Shown piece after piece: positions 17,124-25,819 of a stretch of 64,000 bases of DNA. The DNA lies in assembly GCA_023393125.1 (NCBI GenBank), contig JAEWMQ010000107.1:1-64000 (forward strand). The letters are read 5' to 3'. The position numbers and the translations under genes were made by a program. Below the pieces are notes generated by a model. That model was not told where the DNA came from and made no database searches. It was given only the letters and a program-made list of their open reading frames with translations. The DNA comes from Bacillota bacterium (GTDB taxonomy: Bacteria; Bacillota; Clostridia; Lachnospirales; Cellulosilyticaceae). Each line of letters begins with the position of its first letter. Positions within the stretch are counted from its first letter, which is position 1.

Positions 17124-18059
17124 ATGAACTCAATTATATTAAAAGGACGAGCTAAAATTAATTTGACGCTTGATGTAGTTGGGAAGAGAGAAAATGGCTA
17201 TCATGATTTACAAATGATCATGCAAACGATTAATCTATATGATACGATTTTTATTCGTAAAGCAAAGACCCCTGGTATTAGATTAAAAGCTAATTTTTCA
17301 TGGCTTCCGACTAATGAGAAGAACATTGCTTATCGCGCAGCTCAGTTGTTTTTTGAAGAAGCAGGCATAGAAGAATATGGAGTATGTATTGAAATTACTA
17401 AACGCATTCCAGTGGCAGCAGGACTTGCTGGGGGGAGCACAGATGCAGCAGCGACCCTTGTAGGCTTAAATAGATTATATGAAACTTTCTATAAAAGGGA
17501 AAAGCTTATGGAAATGGGACTTAAGTTAGGGGCAGATGTACCATTTTGTATTGTAAGAGGAACAATGTTAGCAGAAGGAATAGGAGAAGTATTAACACCA
17601 CTTAATCCCGTTCCTAATATGCATGTAGTATTGGTTAAGCCACCTATTAGCGTATCTACAGCTTCGGTGTATAAGGGATTAGATGTAAATAATATACAGT
17701 TACATCCAGATACACCAAAGATGATAAAAGCTATAGAGGCACAAAACAAACATGAAATAGCCACAAATATGGCAAATGTGCTAGAAGAAGTAACTATCCC
17801 TATGCATCCGATTATAGGACAGATTAGAAAAGAATTAGTTCAGCATGGTGCAATGGGGGCTATGATGAGTGGTAGCGGTAGTACAGTATTTGGTTTATTT
17901 GATAGTAAGGAAAAGGCCAATAAGGCAGCACAGTATTTTAAAGTAGGACGTAGTATAAGAGAAGTATATGTTACTACGACCTATTCACCTATAGAAAAAA
18001 AGAAGAGTAAAAATGGAGTGAAGAATGGAATAAAGAGAAGAGGTGCGAAAGGATGCTAG
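17124..18059 (+). CDS. ispE: 4-diphosphocytidyl-2-C-methyl-D-erythritol kinase
   Basis: 311 aa GHMP kinase of the MEP isoprenoid pathway. It phosphorylates CDP-methylerythritol at the 2-hydroxyl. The opening GRAKINLTLDV carries the catalytic lysine (K11), PVAAGLAGGSTDAAATL is the glycine-rich ATP loop, LGADVPFC carries the catalytic aspartate and MMSGSGSTVFGLF is the third GHMP motif. The C-terminus has an unusual basic tail (about 20 residues rich in K and R) beyond the fold. AAAGGGAGC precedes the ATG. It overlaps the GntR gene by 7 bp, so the two form one operon. Confidence 0.94.
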   Translation: MNSIILKGRAKINLTLDVVGKRENGYHDLQMIMQTINLYDTIFIRKAKTPGIRLKANFSWLPTNEKNIAYRAAQLFFEEAGIEEYGVCIEITKRIPVAAGLAGGSTDAAATLVGLNRLYETFYKREKLMEMGLKLGADVPFCIVRGTMLAEGIGEVLTPLNPVPNMHVVLVKPPISVSTASVYKGLDVNNIQLHPDTPKMIKAIEAQNKHEIATNMANVLEEVTIPMHPIIGQIRKELVQHGAMGAMMSGSGSTVFGLFDSKEKANKAAQYFKVGRSIREVYVTTTYSPIEKKKSKNGVKNGIKRRGAKGC

Positions 18060-18733
18060 AAGATACTTACAATATGAAGATTAATGAATATCTTCCTTTA
18101 AGAGATATTGTTTTTCAAACGCTTAGGAATGCAATTATTACGGGTGAATTGCAACCAGGGGAAAGGTTAATGGAGACTCAGTTAGGAGAAAAGTTAGGTG
18201 TGAGTCGTACGCCTATTAGAGAAGCCATTAGAAAGCTTGAATTAGAAGGTCTTGTGGTTATGGTACCACGTAAAGGTGCACAAGTAGCGCAATTTACAGA
18301 AAAGGATATTCAGGATGTTTTAGAAGTTAGAGCAGCCTTAGAAGCATTGTCGGCTAAACTTGCTTGTAAACGTATGGATGATCGTTCGTTTCTTAAACTT
18401 CAGCTTGCTATTGCAGAATATAGCTATGCTGCAAAAAATAAAGATTTAGAGACAATGATTGAAAAAGATGTAGAATTCCATGATATCATTTGTAATGCAA
18501 CACAAAATGATAAACTTATTCAACTTTTTAATAACCTTAAAGAGCAAGTTAATCGTTATCGTATTACGTATCTTAAAAATGTGGAAGATAGTGATACAGT
18601 TGAAGCAGAGCACATTGCTATTTTAGAAGCACTTAAAAATAAACAAGAAGATATAGCAAGTTCGTTAGCTACAAAACATATTCATACACAATGTGATTCT
18701 ATCACTGACTTTGTTAAGCAAAAATATAAATAA
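18053..18733 (+). CDS. GntR-family regulator, FadR (FCD) subfamily
   Basis: 226 aa. N-terminal winged helix (LRDIVFQTLRNAIITGELQPGERL...LGVSRTPIREAIRKLELEGLV, residues about 15-80), then an all-helical FCD ligand-binding domain with the metal-type residues in EKDVEFHDIICNATQN and the late AEHIAILEAL. FCD regulators bind carboxylic acids, often through a metal. It overlaps ispE, an arrangement seen in other Clostridia, though its target there is unclear. A GAGGTG site lies 8 bp before the ATG. Terminator follows. Confidence 0.88.
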   Translation: MLEDTYNMKINEYLPLRDIVFQTLRNAIITGELQPGERLMETQLGEKLGVSRTPIREAIRKLELEGLVVMVPRKGAQVAQFTEKDIQDVLEVRAALEALSAKLACKRMDDRSFLKLQLAIAEYSYAAKNKDLETMIEKDVEFHDIICNATQNDKLIQLFNNLKEQVNRYRITYLKNVEDSDTVEAEHIAILEALKNKQEDIASSLATKHIHTQCDSITDFVKQKYK

Positions 18734-18748
18734 CAAATAATAATAGAG

Positions 18749-18792
18749 AGGCTATAAATCTTAAAAGGGCAATAAAGATTTATAGCCTTTTA
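18749..18792 (+). terminator. Terminator after the GntR gene
   Basis: AGGCTATAAATCTT and AAGATTTATAGCCT form a perfect 14-bp stem with T residues after it. Confidence 0.88.
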
Positions 18793-19159
18793 AATTTTTA
18801 TTATGCACTCTTAATTCTTCATTAGTTATTTATAGACCTGGTAGTTATGATATTAATAACAAATAGAATTATGCTAAAAAACTTAGTGAATAAATGAACT
18901 ATAATGATGATAAAAAATAAACGAAGGAATTTTGCAATTAAGTTAATAAATAGAAAAAGTTGTATAGAATGATGAATAATATATAAATATATATATATTT
19001 GTTGAGTTGTAATTTGCTCAAGGGCTATAGCAAAAATCAACTAAAACACAACGGGATTTTACTGAATATTATATAAAAAAACATAGTAGAAATACATAGA
19101 AATTAATGTTAAAATATAGGCATTGACAATGTCATACTATGGCGCTGAGGAGGAAAGAG
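18793..19159. other. Intergenic region, 367 bp
   Basis: Very AT-rich. It contains an ATTCTTCATT-type repeat remnant at about 18807-18835 and an AT microsatellite-like tract near 18980. No clear promoter pair or coding sequence was found, although the phosphomutase promoter must lie here (a TAAAAT near 19110 is a candidate -10). Confidence 0.5.
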
Positions 19160-20881
19160 ATGAATTACGAGCAAAGTTATCAAATGTGGCTAGAAAGTGA
19201 TATTATTGACATAACTACAAAAGAGGAATTAAAAGCACTTAATAATGAAAAAGAGATAGAAGATCGTTTTTATAAAAACTTAGAATTTGGTACAGGTGGA
19301 CTTAGAGGTAAGATTGCCGCAGGTACTAATAGAATAAATATATACACAGTAGGAAAAGCAACTCAAGGTCTTGCAAAATACTTAGTTACTAATTTTACAA
19401 ATCCTAGTATTGCCATTGCTTATGATTCAAGAAATATGTCAGATGTATTTGCAGAGACAGCGGCTAAAGTATTAGCAGCAAATGGTGTAAAAGTATATTT
19501 GTATGAAAGTCTACGTCCTACACCAATGCTTTCTTTTGCTGTAAGACATTTAGGGACAGAAGCTGGTATTGTTCTTACTGCGTCACACAATCCAAAAGAA
19601 TACAATGGATATAAAGTGTATGGCAGTGATGGTGGTCAATTAACAGACAATGCGGCTAATGAAGTGTTAGGCTACATAAACGAAGTTGACTTATTTACTG
19701 GAATTAAAACAATGAGTACTGAAGAGGCTGTAAAGGCTGGTTTACTCGTTTATATTGGAGAAGATGTAGACAATGCTTATTATGAGAGAGTAGAAAGTGT
19801 TGTTGTTAACAAAGAATTAGTTAAAGAAAAAGCTAGTGAGCTTAATATTATTTATACACCTATTCATGGTAGTGGAAATGTGCCTGTTAGAGCAATGCTT
19901 AAGAGACTTGGTTATACCAATGTTCACATTGTAAAAGAACAAGAGCTTCCAGATGGTAACTTCCCAACAGCACCATATCCAAATCCAGAAAACCCACAAG
20001 TCTTTGAGCTAGCTATAGAGATGGCAAAAGAAGTCGGTCCAGATTTAATATTTGGAACTGACCCAGACTGTGATAGAATTGGTGTAATTGTTAAAGAAGA
20101 TAGTGGCGAATATAAAGTATTAACAGGTAATCAAGTAGGGGTGCTACTTTCTGAGTATATGCTTAATGCAAGAAAAGAAACAGGTGTACTTAGTACAAAG
20201 GATACTTTAATCAAAACAATCGTAACAACAGAAATGGCTGCTAGAGTAGCAGAAGCTTATGATGCACAAATCATGAATGTATTAACAGGATTCAAATATA
20301 TTGGAGAAAAAATCGAAGAATTTAAGCAAACAGGTTCAAATAACTTTGTGCTTGGTTTTGAGGAAAGCTATGGTTATTTATCAGGTGGTTTTGTAAGAGA
20401 TAAAGATGCTGTTATTGCAGCTACCCTTATTGCAGAAATGGCACTCTACTACAAAACAAAAGGTAAAAACCTTGCTCAGGCACTTCATGATTTATTTGAG
20501 AAATACGGTTATTATAGAGAAGAGTTGGTTTCTCTTACAATGGAAGGTAAAGATGGCCAAGAGCAAATTGCAGCCATGATTACAGCTCTTAGAGAAAGTA
20601 CACCAACAGAAGTAAATGGTGTAAAAATTGCCATAGTAGAAGACTACAAGTTATCTACACGTACTAACGTAATTGAAGGAACAAAAGAAGAAATTAAACT
20701 TCCAAAATCAAATGTACTTAAATTTATACTTGAAGATAGAAGCTGGTTTGTTGTTAGACCATCTGGTACGGAACCAAAAGTAAAAATTTATGCATCTGTA
20801 GTAGGAAAAGATGATCTTGATGCAGCGCAAAAGAGTAATGCTTTTGTGGCTAGCATTAAACAAATACTTAATGTTAAGTAA
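19160..20881 (+). CDS. Phospho-sugar mutase (alpha-phosphoglucomutase type)
   Basis: 573 aa, the length of the PgcA-type alpha-D-phosphohexomutases. The phosphoserine loop TASHNPKEYNGYK (around residue 140), the Mg loop FGTDPDCDRIGV, the sugar loop FGFEESYGYL-type sequence (LGFEESYGYLSGG) and the phosphate-binding RPSGTEPKVK near the C-terminus are all intact. It interconverts glucose-1-phosphate and glucose-6-phosphate, feeding glycogen and cell-wall sugar synthesis. Start at 19160 behind GAGGAGGAAAGAG; the ATG at 19139 lacks such spacing. Single gene with its own terminator. Confidence 0.92.
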   Translation: MNYEQSYQMWLESDIIDITTKEELKALNNEKEIEDRFYKNLEFGTGGLRGKIAAGTNRINIYTVGKATQGLAKYLVTNFTNPSIAIAYDSRNMSDVFAETAAKVLAANGVKVYLYESLRPTPMLSFAVRHLGTEAGIVLTASHNPKEYNGYKVYGSDGGQLTDNAANEVLGYINEVDLFTGIKTMSTEEAVKAGLLVYIGEDVDNAYYERVESVVVNKELVKEKASELNIIYTPIHGSGNVPVRAMLKRLGYTNVHIVKEQELPDGNFPTAPYPNPENPQVFELAIEMAKEVGPDLIFGTDPDCDRIGVIVKEDSGEYKVLTGNQVGVLLSEYMLNARKETGVLSTKDTLIKTIVTTEMAARVAEAYDAQIMNVLTGFKYIGEKIEEFKQTGSNNFVLGFEESYGYLSGGFVRDKDAVIAATLIAEMALYYKTKGKNLAQALHDLFEKYGYYREELVSLTMEGKDGQEQIAAMITALRESTPTEVNGVKIAIVEDYKLSTRTNVIEGTKEEIKLPKSNVLKFILEDRSWFVVRPSGTEPKVKIYASVVGKDDLDAAQKSNAFVASIKQILNVK

Positions 20882-20961
20882 ATATCGAATATGTAGCATG
20901 ATTTGAAACGAATAAGGTTAAAAATAATTGAGTTAGTAATAAGCAGAATAGATTAAAAACG

Positions 20962-20992
20962 AAAGAGCATAGAAATTTCTATGCTCTTTTTT
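20962..20992 (+). terminator. Terminator after the phosphomutase
   Basis: AAAGAGCATAGAAA/TTTCTATGCTCTTT forms a tight hairpin with a six-T tail. Confidence 0.9.
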
Positions 20993-21105
20993 ACCCTATT
21001 TTGATATTAATTTGTTGACTAGTATAGATAATGAATGATTTTTCTTGGAAATATTTTTTAATTTTAAGAATAGGCTACAAAATATTTAAAAATGCATTAA
21101 ATGTA

Positions 21106-21134
21106 TTGAAAATTTAAAATGTTTCGGTTAAAAT
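21106..21134 (+). promoter_or_regulatory. Promoter for the LPKTG surface-protein gene
   Basis: TTGAAA at 21106-21111 and TAAAAT at 21129-21134 with a 17-bp spacer. The leader to the ATG at 21249 is about 110 nt, with nothing structured recognised in it. Confidence 0.6.
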
Positions 21135-21248
21135 TGATGGATACCAAATCTAAGAAGAATAAAAATGCATCTATATTATGCATTTATTGTACATAGGAAA
21201 ATGTAATGAGAGGTTAACGATATTAATATTAAAAAGGGGGGTCTAAGA

Positions 21249-22649
21249 ATGAAAGGTTTAAAAAGAAAGTGGAGAAAGAAAGCGGTAGTACTCCTAGTAG
21301 CAATGGTTTTATGTCTATACAATATAACCGGTGCAGTGCTAGCGGTTATAGAAGAACCTACCTATGTAAGCGATTATGGAAGCTATGAAATCAGACAGCT
21401 TTTGAGTCATTATCAGTATTTTATAGAGGGAAAAGTGAATCTTATAAGAGAACATAATGTAGGAGCTATTGCAGCTGGTGGAGAGGCCGTAATTACAAAT
21501 TTTGGAGAAGGGCAGATTGTTCCTTCATATTTTAGTAAGCTTAAAAGTATAGGTAACTTTAATCCAGGTCAATATTTGAATGCAATTGCAGGTTACAAGG
21601 ATTATATTAATGAAGTGGTATATTATAAAGAAGGTGGCAATGGAGAAAAATTTTTAACATACTATGAGGGCGATGGGGGATATATTGACTTTGATGGGGC
21701 CTTCGCTATACTTAAAAATCAATCTTCAGAAATTGCAACAAATAGTGTACGTAAGCTAGATGATATTGATCTTAAAGATTTTAATTTTAATGGTCAGTTA
21801 GGAAAGATGTTAGAGATTAACGCTGGGGAAAATGTATCAATTTCAGCAGAAGCTATTGAAACATGTGATTTTATTGTAATAACTGCGGATAATGGTGTAA
21901 ATGATTTTGTAGGGCAAGAAAGTATTATTAGTATTAATAGTAATAGTGTTTCTATAGGATGCGATTATAGTGAGTATGTTCCAGCAGGTGATAAAAAAAT
22001 AGCTGTCTTATTAAAGAGTGGGGCTGCAAATCCTGTACTGATGGATGATGGAAATGGTCTAAAGAAAATAACAAGTGGGAATAGAGAGTCTGCTGGACAA
22101 TTTATGGGAGATGGAATGAAATTGGTATGGAATTTCCCAGTAGCTACGGAAGTGTTAACTAAATATTTGCCAGGTCATATTGTGGCCCCAAAGGCAAAAG
22201 TTATTGCAGAGGGATCTAATTTTGAAGGTAGTATCATTGCTGCAGAAGTAGTATCTCATGGGGAAGGACATTTCTATCCCTTCTATGCTATAGGTGAAAC
22301 ACCAACACCAAGTCCAACATCAACACCAAGTCCAACACCAGAACCAACATCAACACCAAGTCCAACGCCAGAACCAACATCAACACCAAGTCCAACACCA
22401 GAACCAACACCAACGCCAGAACCAACATCAACACCAAGTCCAATACCAAGCCCAACACAATCAACAGACAATGAAGAAATCAGTAAGCCTATAGATGAAA
22501 GTAAAATAGATTCTTCTAATAGTAATAAAGAATCACAAAAAGAAAAGTTGCCTAAGACAGGAGGCGTAGCAGGTAGTGCTTATGGCATTGTAAGTTTTCT
22601 CCTTATTGCATTAGGTGGACTTAAAATAAAACTTAACAAGAGAAAATAG
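21249..22649 (+). CDS. Choice-of-anchor A surface protein with LPKTG sorting signal
   Basis: 466 aa. A signal peptide (basic KRKWRKK then AVVLLVAMVLCLYNITG) is followed by a choice-of-anchor A-type beta-helical domain (residues about 40-350; NVGAIAAGGEAVITNFGEG and IAPKAKV-like strands), then a proline/threonine linker built from repeats of PTPEPTSTPS (residues about 355-405). It ends in a cell-wall sorting signal: LPKTGG, a hydrophobic stretch and KLNKRK. The protein should be secreted and covalently anchored to peptidoglycan. A class B sortase gene follows on the same strand, 84 bp after the stop, and is the obvious anchoring enzyme. AAAAAGGGGGG precedes the ATG. Confidence 0.85.
   Translation: MKGLKRKWRKKAVVLLVAMVLCLYNITGAVLAVIEEPTYVSDYGSYEIRQLLSHYQYFIEGKVNLIREHNVGAIAAGGEAVITNFGEGQIVPSYFSKLKSIGNFNPGQYLNAIAGYKDYINEVVYYKEGGNGEKFLTYYEGDGGYIDFDGAFAILKNQSSEIATNSVRKLDDIDLKDFNFNGQLGKMLEINAGENVSISAEAIETCDFIVITADNGVNDFVGQESIISINSNSVSIGCDYSEYVPAGDKKIAVLLKSGAANPVLMDDGNGLKKITSGNRESAGQFMGDGMKLVWNFPVATEVLTKYLPGHIVAPKAKVIAEGSNFEGSIIAAEVVSHGEGHFYPFYAIGETPTPSPTSTPSPTPEPTSTPSPTPEPTSTPSPTPEPTPTPEPTSTPSPIPSPTQSTDNEEISKPIDESKIDSSNSNKESQKEKLPKTGGVAGSAYGIVSFLLIALGGLKIKLNKRK
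22299..22448 (+). repeat. 30-bp tandem repeat encoding the Pro/Thr linker
   Basis: About four to five copies of a 30-bp unit built from CCAACACCAGAACCAACATC plus ACACCAAGT, encoding PTPEPTSTPS. The near-identity of copies at DNA level suggests slippage and length variation between strains. Confidence 0.85.
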
Positions 22650-22660
22650 CAGTAAAATAA

Positions 22661-22694
22661 AGAGCCATTACATCTTAAAGGTGTAATGGCTTTA
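22661..22694 (+). terminator. Weak hairpin between surface protein and sortase
   Basis: AGCCATTACA and TGTAATGGCT form a perfect 10-bp stem, but only three T residues follow. It may allow read-through to the sortase gene. Confidence 0.6.
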
Positions 22695-22733
22695 TAATAA
22701 ATAACAAGATATTTGTTGAAAAGGAGGGAGTAT

Positions 22734-23522
22734 ATGAAAAAGGGTAGATTTACAAAAAGAATAGATAATATTGCCTTGATTTTTTTTATAGGGGGAATTC
22801 TTCTTGGTTGCGTATTTAGTTATCCTAGAGTAAAAGATTATATAGAGTATAAAAAACAAGTAGCTTTTTATAATGAATTAGTACAAAATCATGTGGAAGT
22901 TGAAGCAACTAATAGTGTGTATTCTAACCCTTTGTCTGATATGCCTACTCCTTTAGAAGCACCTAGTATACTGGCACATATTGTCCCTTTGCTAGAGAGC
23001 AATGAAGATGTTATAGGATGGATTACGATTCCTAATACACCTATTAACTATCCACTTATGCAGCATACGGATAATCAGTATTATCTAGAATATAATAGTG
23101 CTAATGAACCATCTGTATATGGCAGTATTTATGTAGATTATCGCAATGATAAGCATTTATTAGATAGAAATACTTTGATTTATGGGCACAATATGAATAA
23201 TGGTGCTATGTTTCATGAGTTGGTAAAATATAAAGAAGAGAATTTTTGGGAGCAACATCCATATATATATATGAGTAATTTATATGAGACTTTTACGTAT
23301 GAGATATTTGCAGTCTATGTAGTTGATGCGGATGTTGAAACAGTGGAGGTGGCATATGAGAGTGATGAAGCATTTATGAACTATATTCAAGCTTGTCAGG
23401 AGCGTTCTATATGGCCTAAAAGTATTGATTTAGAACCTACAGACCAGATTATTACTCTAGTAACTTGTAGTTATGAAAGTGATAATGCAAGAACCCTTGT
23501 TCAAGCTAAACTGATAAAGTGA
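22734..23522 (+). CDS. Class B sortase
   Basis: 262 aa. A membrane anchor near the N-terminus (IALIFFIGGILLGCVFSY) precedes the catalytic domain. Class B features are the helix-rich N-part, DVIGWITIPNTPINYPLMQ, the catalytic histidine in LIYGHNMNNG, the catalytic cysteine in TLVTCSYE and the arginine in NARTLV. The family's SrtB members cleave NPQTN or (S/P)PXTG-like signals; here the neighbouring substrate carries LPKTG. Start at 22734 behind AAGGAGGGAG; the longer reading from 22713 is not needed. Confidence 0.92.
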   Translation: MKKGRFTKRIDNIALIFFIGGILLGCVFSYPRVKDYIEYKKQVAFYNELVQNHVEVEATNSVYSNPLSDMPTPLEAPSILAHIVPLLESNEDVIGWITIPNTPINYPLMQHTDNQYYLEYNSANEPSVYGSIYVDYRNDKHLLDRNTLIYGHNMNNGAMFHELVKYKEENFWEQHPYIYMSNLYETFTYEIFAVYVVDADVETVEVAYESDEAFMNYIQACQERSIWPKSIDLEPTDQIITLVTCSYESDNARTLVQAKLIK

Positions 23523-23590
23523 GTATAAGGATAAAAGTCTTCCTAGTCATTAAATTATATAAAAAAGTTTTGCTTGTATAATTTAATATA

Positions 23591-23619
23591 TTGAAAATAA
23601 TCAGAATAAATTATATAAT
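23591..23619 (+). promoter_or_regulatory. Promoter of the T-box transcript
   Basis: TTGAAA at 23591-23596, 17-bp spacer, perfect TATAAT at 23614-23619. Transcription would start near 23626, giving a roughly 290-nt T-box leader. Confidence 0.8.
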
Positions 23620-23659
23620 AAAACCAATAATACAAAGCGTAGAAAAGAAGAAGTAGAAT

Positions 23660-23917
23660 AAGCTAGGCTAACAGAGAGTTCCCGAGAGGTGAGAGGGGCA
23701 AGAAGATGCTTATTTGAATACATCTTGGAGTGTTGCTTCAAACAAGTATGAACTTAAGTAGAGGCAAACGGCAGTGTACCCGTTATCGTACTAGAGTATA
23801 ATTAGTTTTTGACTAACGTACTTGAAGAGGCTATTATCGTGAGGTAATAGCAAAAAAGGTGGTAACACGGGATAGTAGCTCTCGTCCTTTACATAGTTAA
23901 AGGATGGGAGCTTTTTT
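23660..23917 (+). ncRNA. T-box riboswitch, predicted leucine specifier
   Basis: Stem I opens with AGAGAG (23673-23678). On its 3' side GAA-CTT-A-AGTA at 23750-23760 fits the specifier-loop pattern GAA-codon-purine-AGUA, giving CUU (Leu); reading one base later gives UUA, also Leu. CCGTTATC follows at the stem I/II border. The T-box sequence AAGGTGGTAACACGG (23857-23871) holds the tRNA-end-binding UGGU. The antiterminator (AAAGG with CCTTT, ACGGG with CTCGT) competes with the terminator at 23877-23917. Uncharged tRNA-Leu should favour expression of the symporter at 23973. Confidence 0.88.
23877..23917 (+). terminator. T-box terminator
   Basis: AGCTCTCGTCCTTTA and TAAAGGATGGGAGCT pair over 15 bp with two wobble positions, followed by six T residues. 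The left arm shares bases with the antiterminator. Confidence 0.9.
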
Positions 23918-23972
23918 ACTGCCTTTTAGAAAAATCGTTTGTATTAGAAATATGAAAAGAGGAGATGAAGGT

Positions 23973-25505
23973 ATGAATGTGTATGGGGTAAAAGTATTAT
24001 GTGTACTAGTATTTATCATGACAATGATAGGCGTGGGAGTGTACAGCAAAGCTAAGGTAAAAAATTCTAGTGACTTCCTACTAGGTGGGAGAAATATGGG
24101 GGGATGGGTAAGCGCTTTTGCCTATGGAACTTCCTATTTCTCTGCAGTTATCTTTATTGGCTATGCTGGAGCTCAAGGCTGGGAATTTGGCATGCCTATT
24201 ATATGGATTGGTATAGGAAATGCTGTATTTGGTTGTTACTTAGCTTGGAAGGTTTTAGCTAAAAGAACAAGAGAGATGACACATAGGTTAGATGTAAGAA
24301 CTATGCCGGAGTTCTTTGAGAAACGCTATAATAGCAAGAATATGAAGTTAATAGCAGCAGTAGTCATGTTTATCTTTTTGGTCCCATATACAGCGTCTGT
24401 ATATAAAGGGCTAGGATATATTTTAGAAAGTTCATTTAACATTGATTTTAATTTGGCTATCTTCTTTATGGCGCTACTTACAGCTATTTATCTTGTGTTA
24501 GGCGGGTACGTAGCTACAGCTATTAATGATCTTATTCAAGGGGCTATTATGTTAGCAGGCTGCGTTTTAATGGTGGGTTATGTGTTGTATCATCCTAATG
24601 TAGGCGGATTACAAGCAGGTCTTGAAGCATTAAATAAGTTAGATCCAGCGCTTACTGCTCCATTAGCAACAGGAGATAAAGCATTACCTTTATTAGGCTT
24701 AGTTGTGATGACTAGTTTTGGAGTGTGGGGTTTACCACAAATGATTCATAAATATTATGCAGTTAAAGATAATGCAGCTATTAAAAAAGGAACGATTATT
24801 TCTACAGTATTTGCCCTAGTGATAGGAGTATCAGCTTATTTTACTGGTTCTTTAGGAAGATTATTTTTCATTGATCCAAGTACAGGAGTAGCTGTTATGC
24901 CAACTACCTTAGCAGGAGTACCTAATCCTGATATGATTGTCCCTATTATGCTAGAAGGGGCGTTACCTGCTGCACTTATGGGAGTTATTATCGTACTAGT
25001 CTTATCAGCTTCCATGTCTACATTAGCTGCATTAGTACTTGTGTCTAGTTCAACTATTTCTATTGATTTTATCAAAGGCTTTGTAGCACCAAAGCTATCT
25101 GACAAAGCAGTAATGAGCATGATGCGTGTAAGTTGTATTGTATTTGTAGGCGTATCTTACCTCCTAGCAGTAGTTCAATCTAGCACAATTGTTAATCTGA
25201 TGTCTTTATCTTGGGGCGTTATTTCAGGCATGTTTCTTGGGCCATATTTATTTGGACTTTGGTGGAAAAAAACTACTAAGGCAGGGGCCTGGGCTGGCTT
25301 TGTTGGTGGAGGATTAACTATTGCTGTAGGAACTATCCTTATTAATCAAAAAATGCTTCCAGCGGTGGTAACAGCACCTGTTATTGCAAGTTTAGCAATG
25401 ATAGTCTCTTGTATTGCTGTACCTTTAGTAAGCGTACTTAGTGCACAAATGAATGAATCACACTTAAATAAAGTATTTGGAGAAGTAACAGAAACGGCAA
25501 ATTAA
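23973..25505 (+). CDS. Sodium:solute symporter (SSS family), T-box controlled
   Basis: 510 aa with about 13 membrane segments. SSS hallmarks: SSDFLLGGRNMGGWVSAFAYGTSYFSA at the first two segments, DVRTMPEFFEKRYNSK, the GLPQMIHKYYAVKD loop and the late STIVNLMSLSWG helix. These proteins drive uptake of proline, pantothenate, sugars or other solutes with sodium. Because the leader is a leucine-type T-box, the likely cargo is an amino acid or peptide whose shortage signals through tRNA-Leu; leucine itself is inferred, not shown. Start at 23973 behind AGAGGAGATGAAG, because the longer reading from 23904 begins inside the terminator. Confidence 0.88.
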   Translation: MNVYGVKVLCVLVFIMTMIGVGVYSKAKVKNSSDFLLGGRNMGGWVSAFAYGTSYFSAVIFIGYAGAQGWEFGMPIIWIGIGNAVFGCYLAWKVLAKRTREMTHRLDVRTMPEFFEKRYNSKNMKLIAAVVMFIFLVPYTASVYKGLGYILESSFNIDFNLAIFFMALLTAIYLVLGGYVATAINDLIQGAIMLAGCVLMVGYVLYHPNVGGLQAGLEALNKLDPALTAPLATGDKALPLLGLVVMTSFGVWGLPQMIHKYYAVKDNAAIKKGTIISTVFALVIGVSAYFTGSLGRLFFIDPSTGVAVMPTTLAGVPNPDMIVPIMLEGALPAALMGVIIVLVLSASMSTLAALVLVSSSTISIDFIKGFVAPKLSDKAVMSMMRVSCIVFVGVSYLLAVVQSSTIVNLMSLSWGVISGMFLGPYLFGLWWKKTTKAGAWAGFVGGGLTIAVGTILINQKMLPAVVTAPVIASLAMIVSCIAVPLVSVLSAQMNESHLNKVFGEVTETAN

Positions 25506-25589
25506 TAAAAAGAAGATCATGTAATGAACGTACCTCTTAAATAGGATTTCTATAATAAGAAATATACAGATGAATATAAGTTGCTTAAT

Positions 25590-25648
25590 GTAATAGGCCT
25601 ATGCTTTTTTAGAATAAGATGATGTATTTTAAAGATAGTAGGCCTATT
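25590..25648 (+). promoter_or_regulatory. Inverted repeat after the symporter
   Basis: AATAGGCCTA and TAGGCCTATT are perfect 10-bp complements separated by 38 bases, with a TTTTTT inside the loop and TTTA after. It may be a loose terminator or an RNA-processing hairpin. Nothing else was recognised in the 313-bp gap apart from the promoter at 25723. Confidence 0.4.
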
Positions 25649-25722
25649 TATGTATGCAAATAAGAAAAATAATAATAACTAAAAAATTAGAAAATTAACA
25701 TATAAAAAATAGTTATTTGCAT

Positions 25723-25751
25723 TTGACTAATAATAAAGTCTAGTATATTAT
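25723..25751 (+). promoter_or_regulatory. Promoter of the TrpX-like ABC operon
   Basis: TTGACT at 25723-25728 and TATTAT at 25746-25751, 17-bp spacer, about 70 bp before the ATG. No T-box is present in this leader. Confidence 0.75.
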
Positions 25752-25819
25752 TTAAAGAATAAAAACAAAAAATAAAATAAAATTAAAATAACATTATTAA
25801 CAAAGAAAGGGATACGGAA

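Noticed and set aside
22299..22448. Possible CRISPR array
   Set aside because: The 30-bp units are directly adjacent with no unique spacers and lie in frame inside a coding sequence.
22283..22494. Overlapping reading frames on both strands across the proline-rich repeat
   Set aside because: They exist only because a 30-bp repeat keeps all frames open; the products are simple GVGSGVGLG or HQHQVQHQ repeats, and the real frame is the surface-protein gene.
23904..23972. N-terminal extension of the symporter
   Set aside because: It begins within the T-box terminator hairpin; the ribosome site favours 23973.
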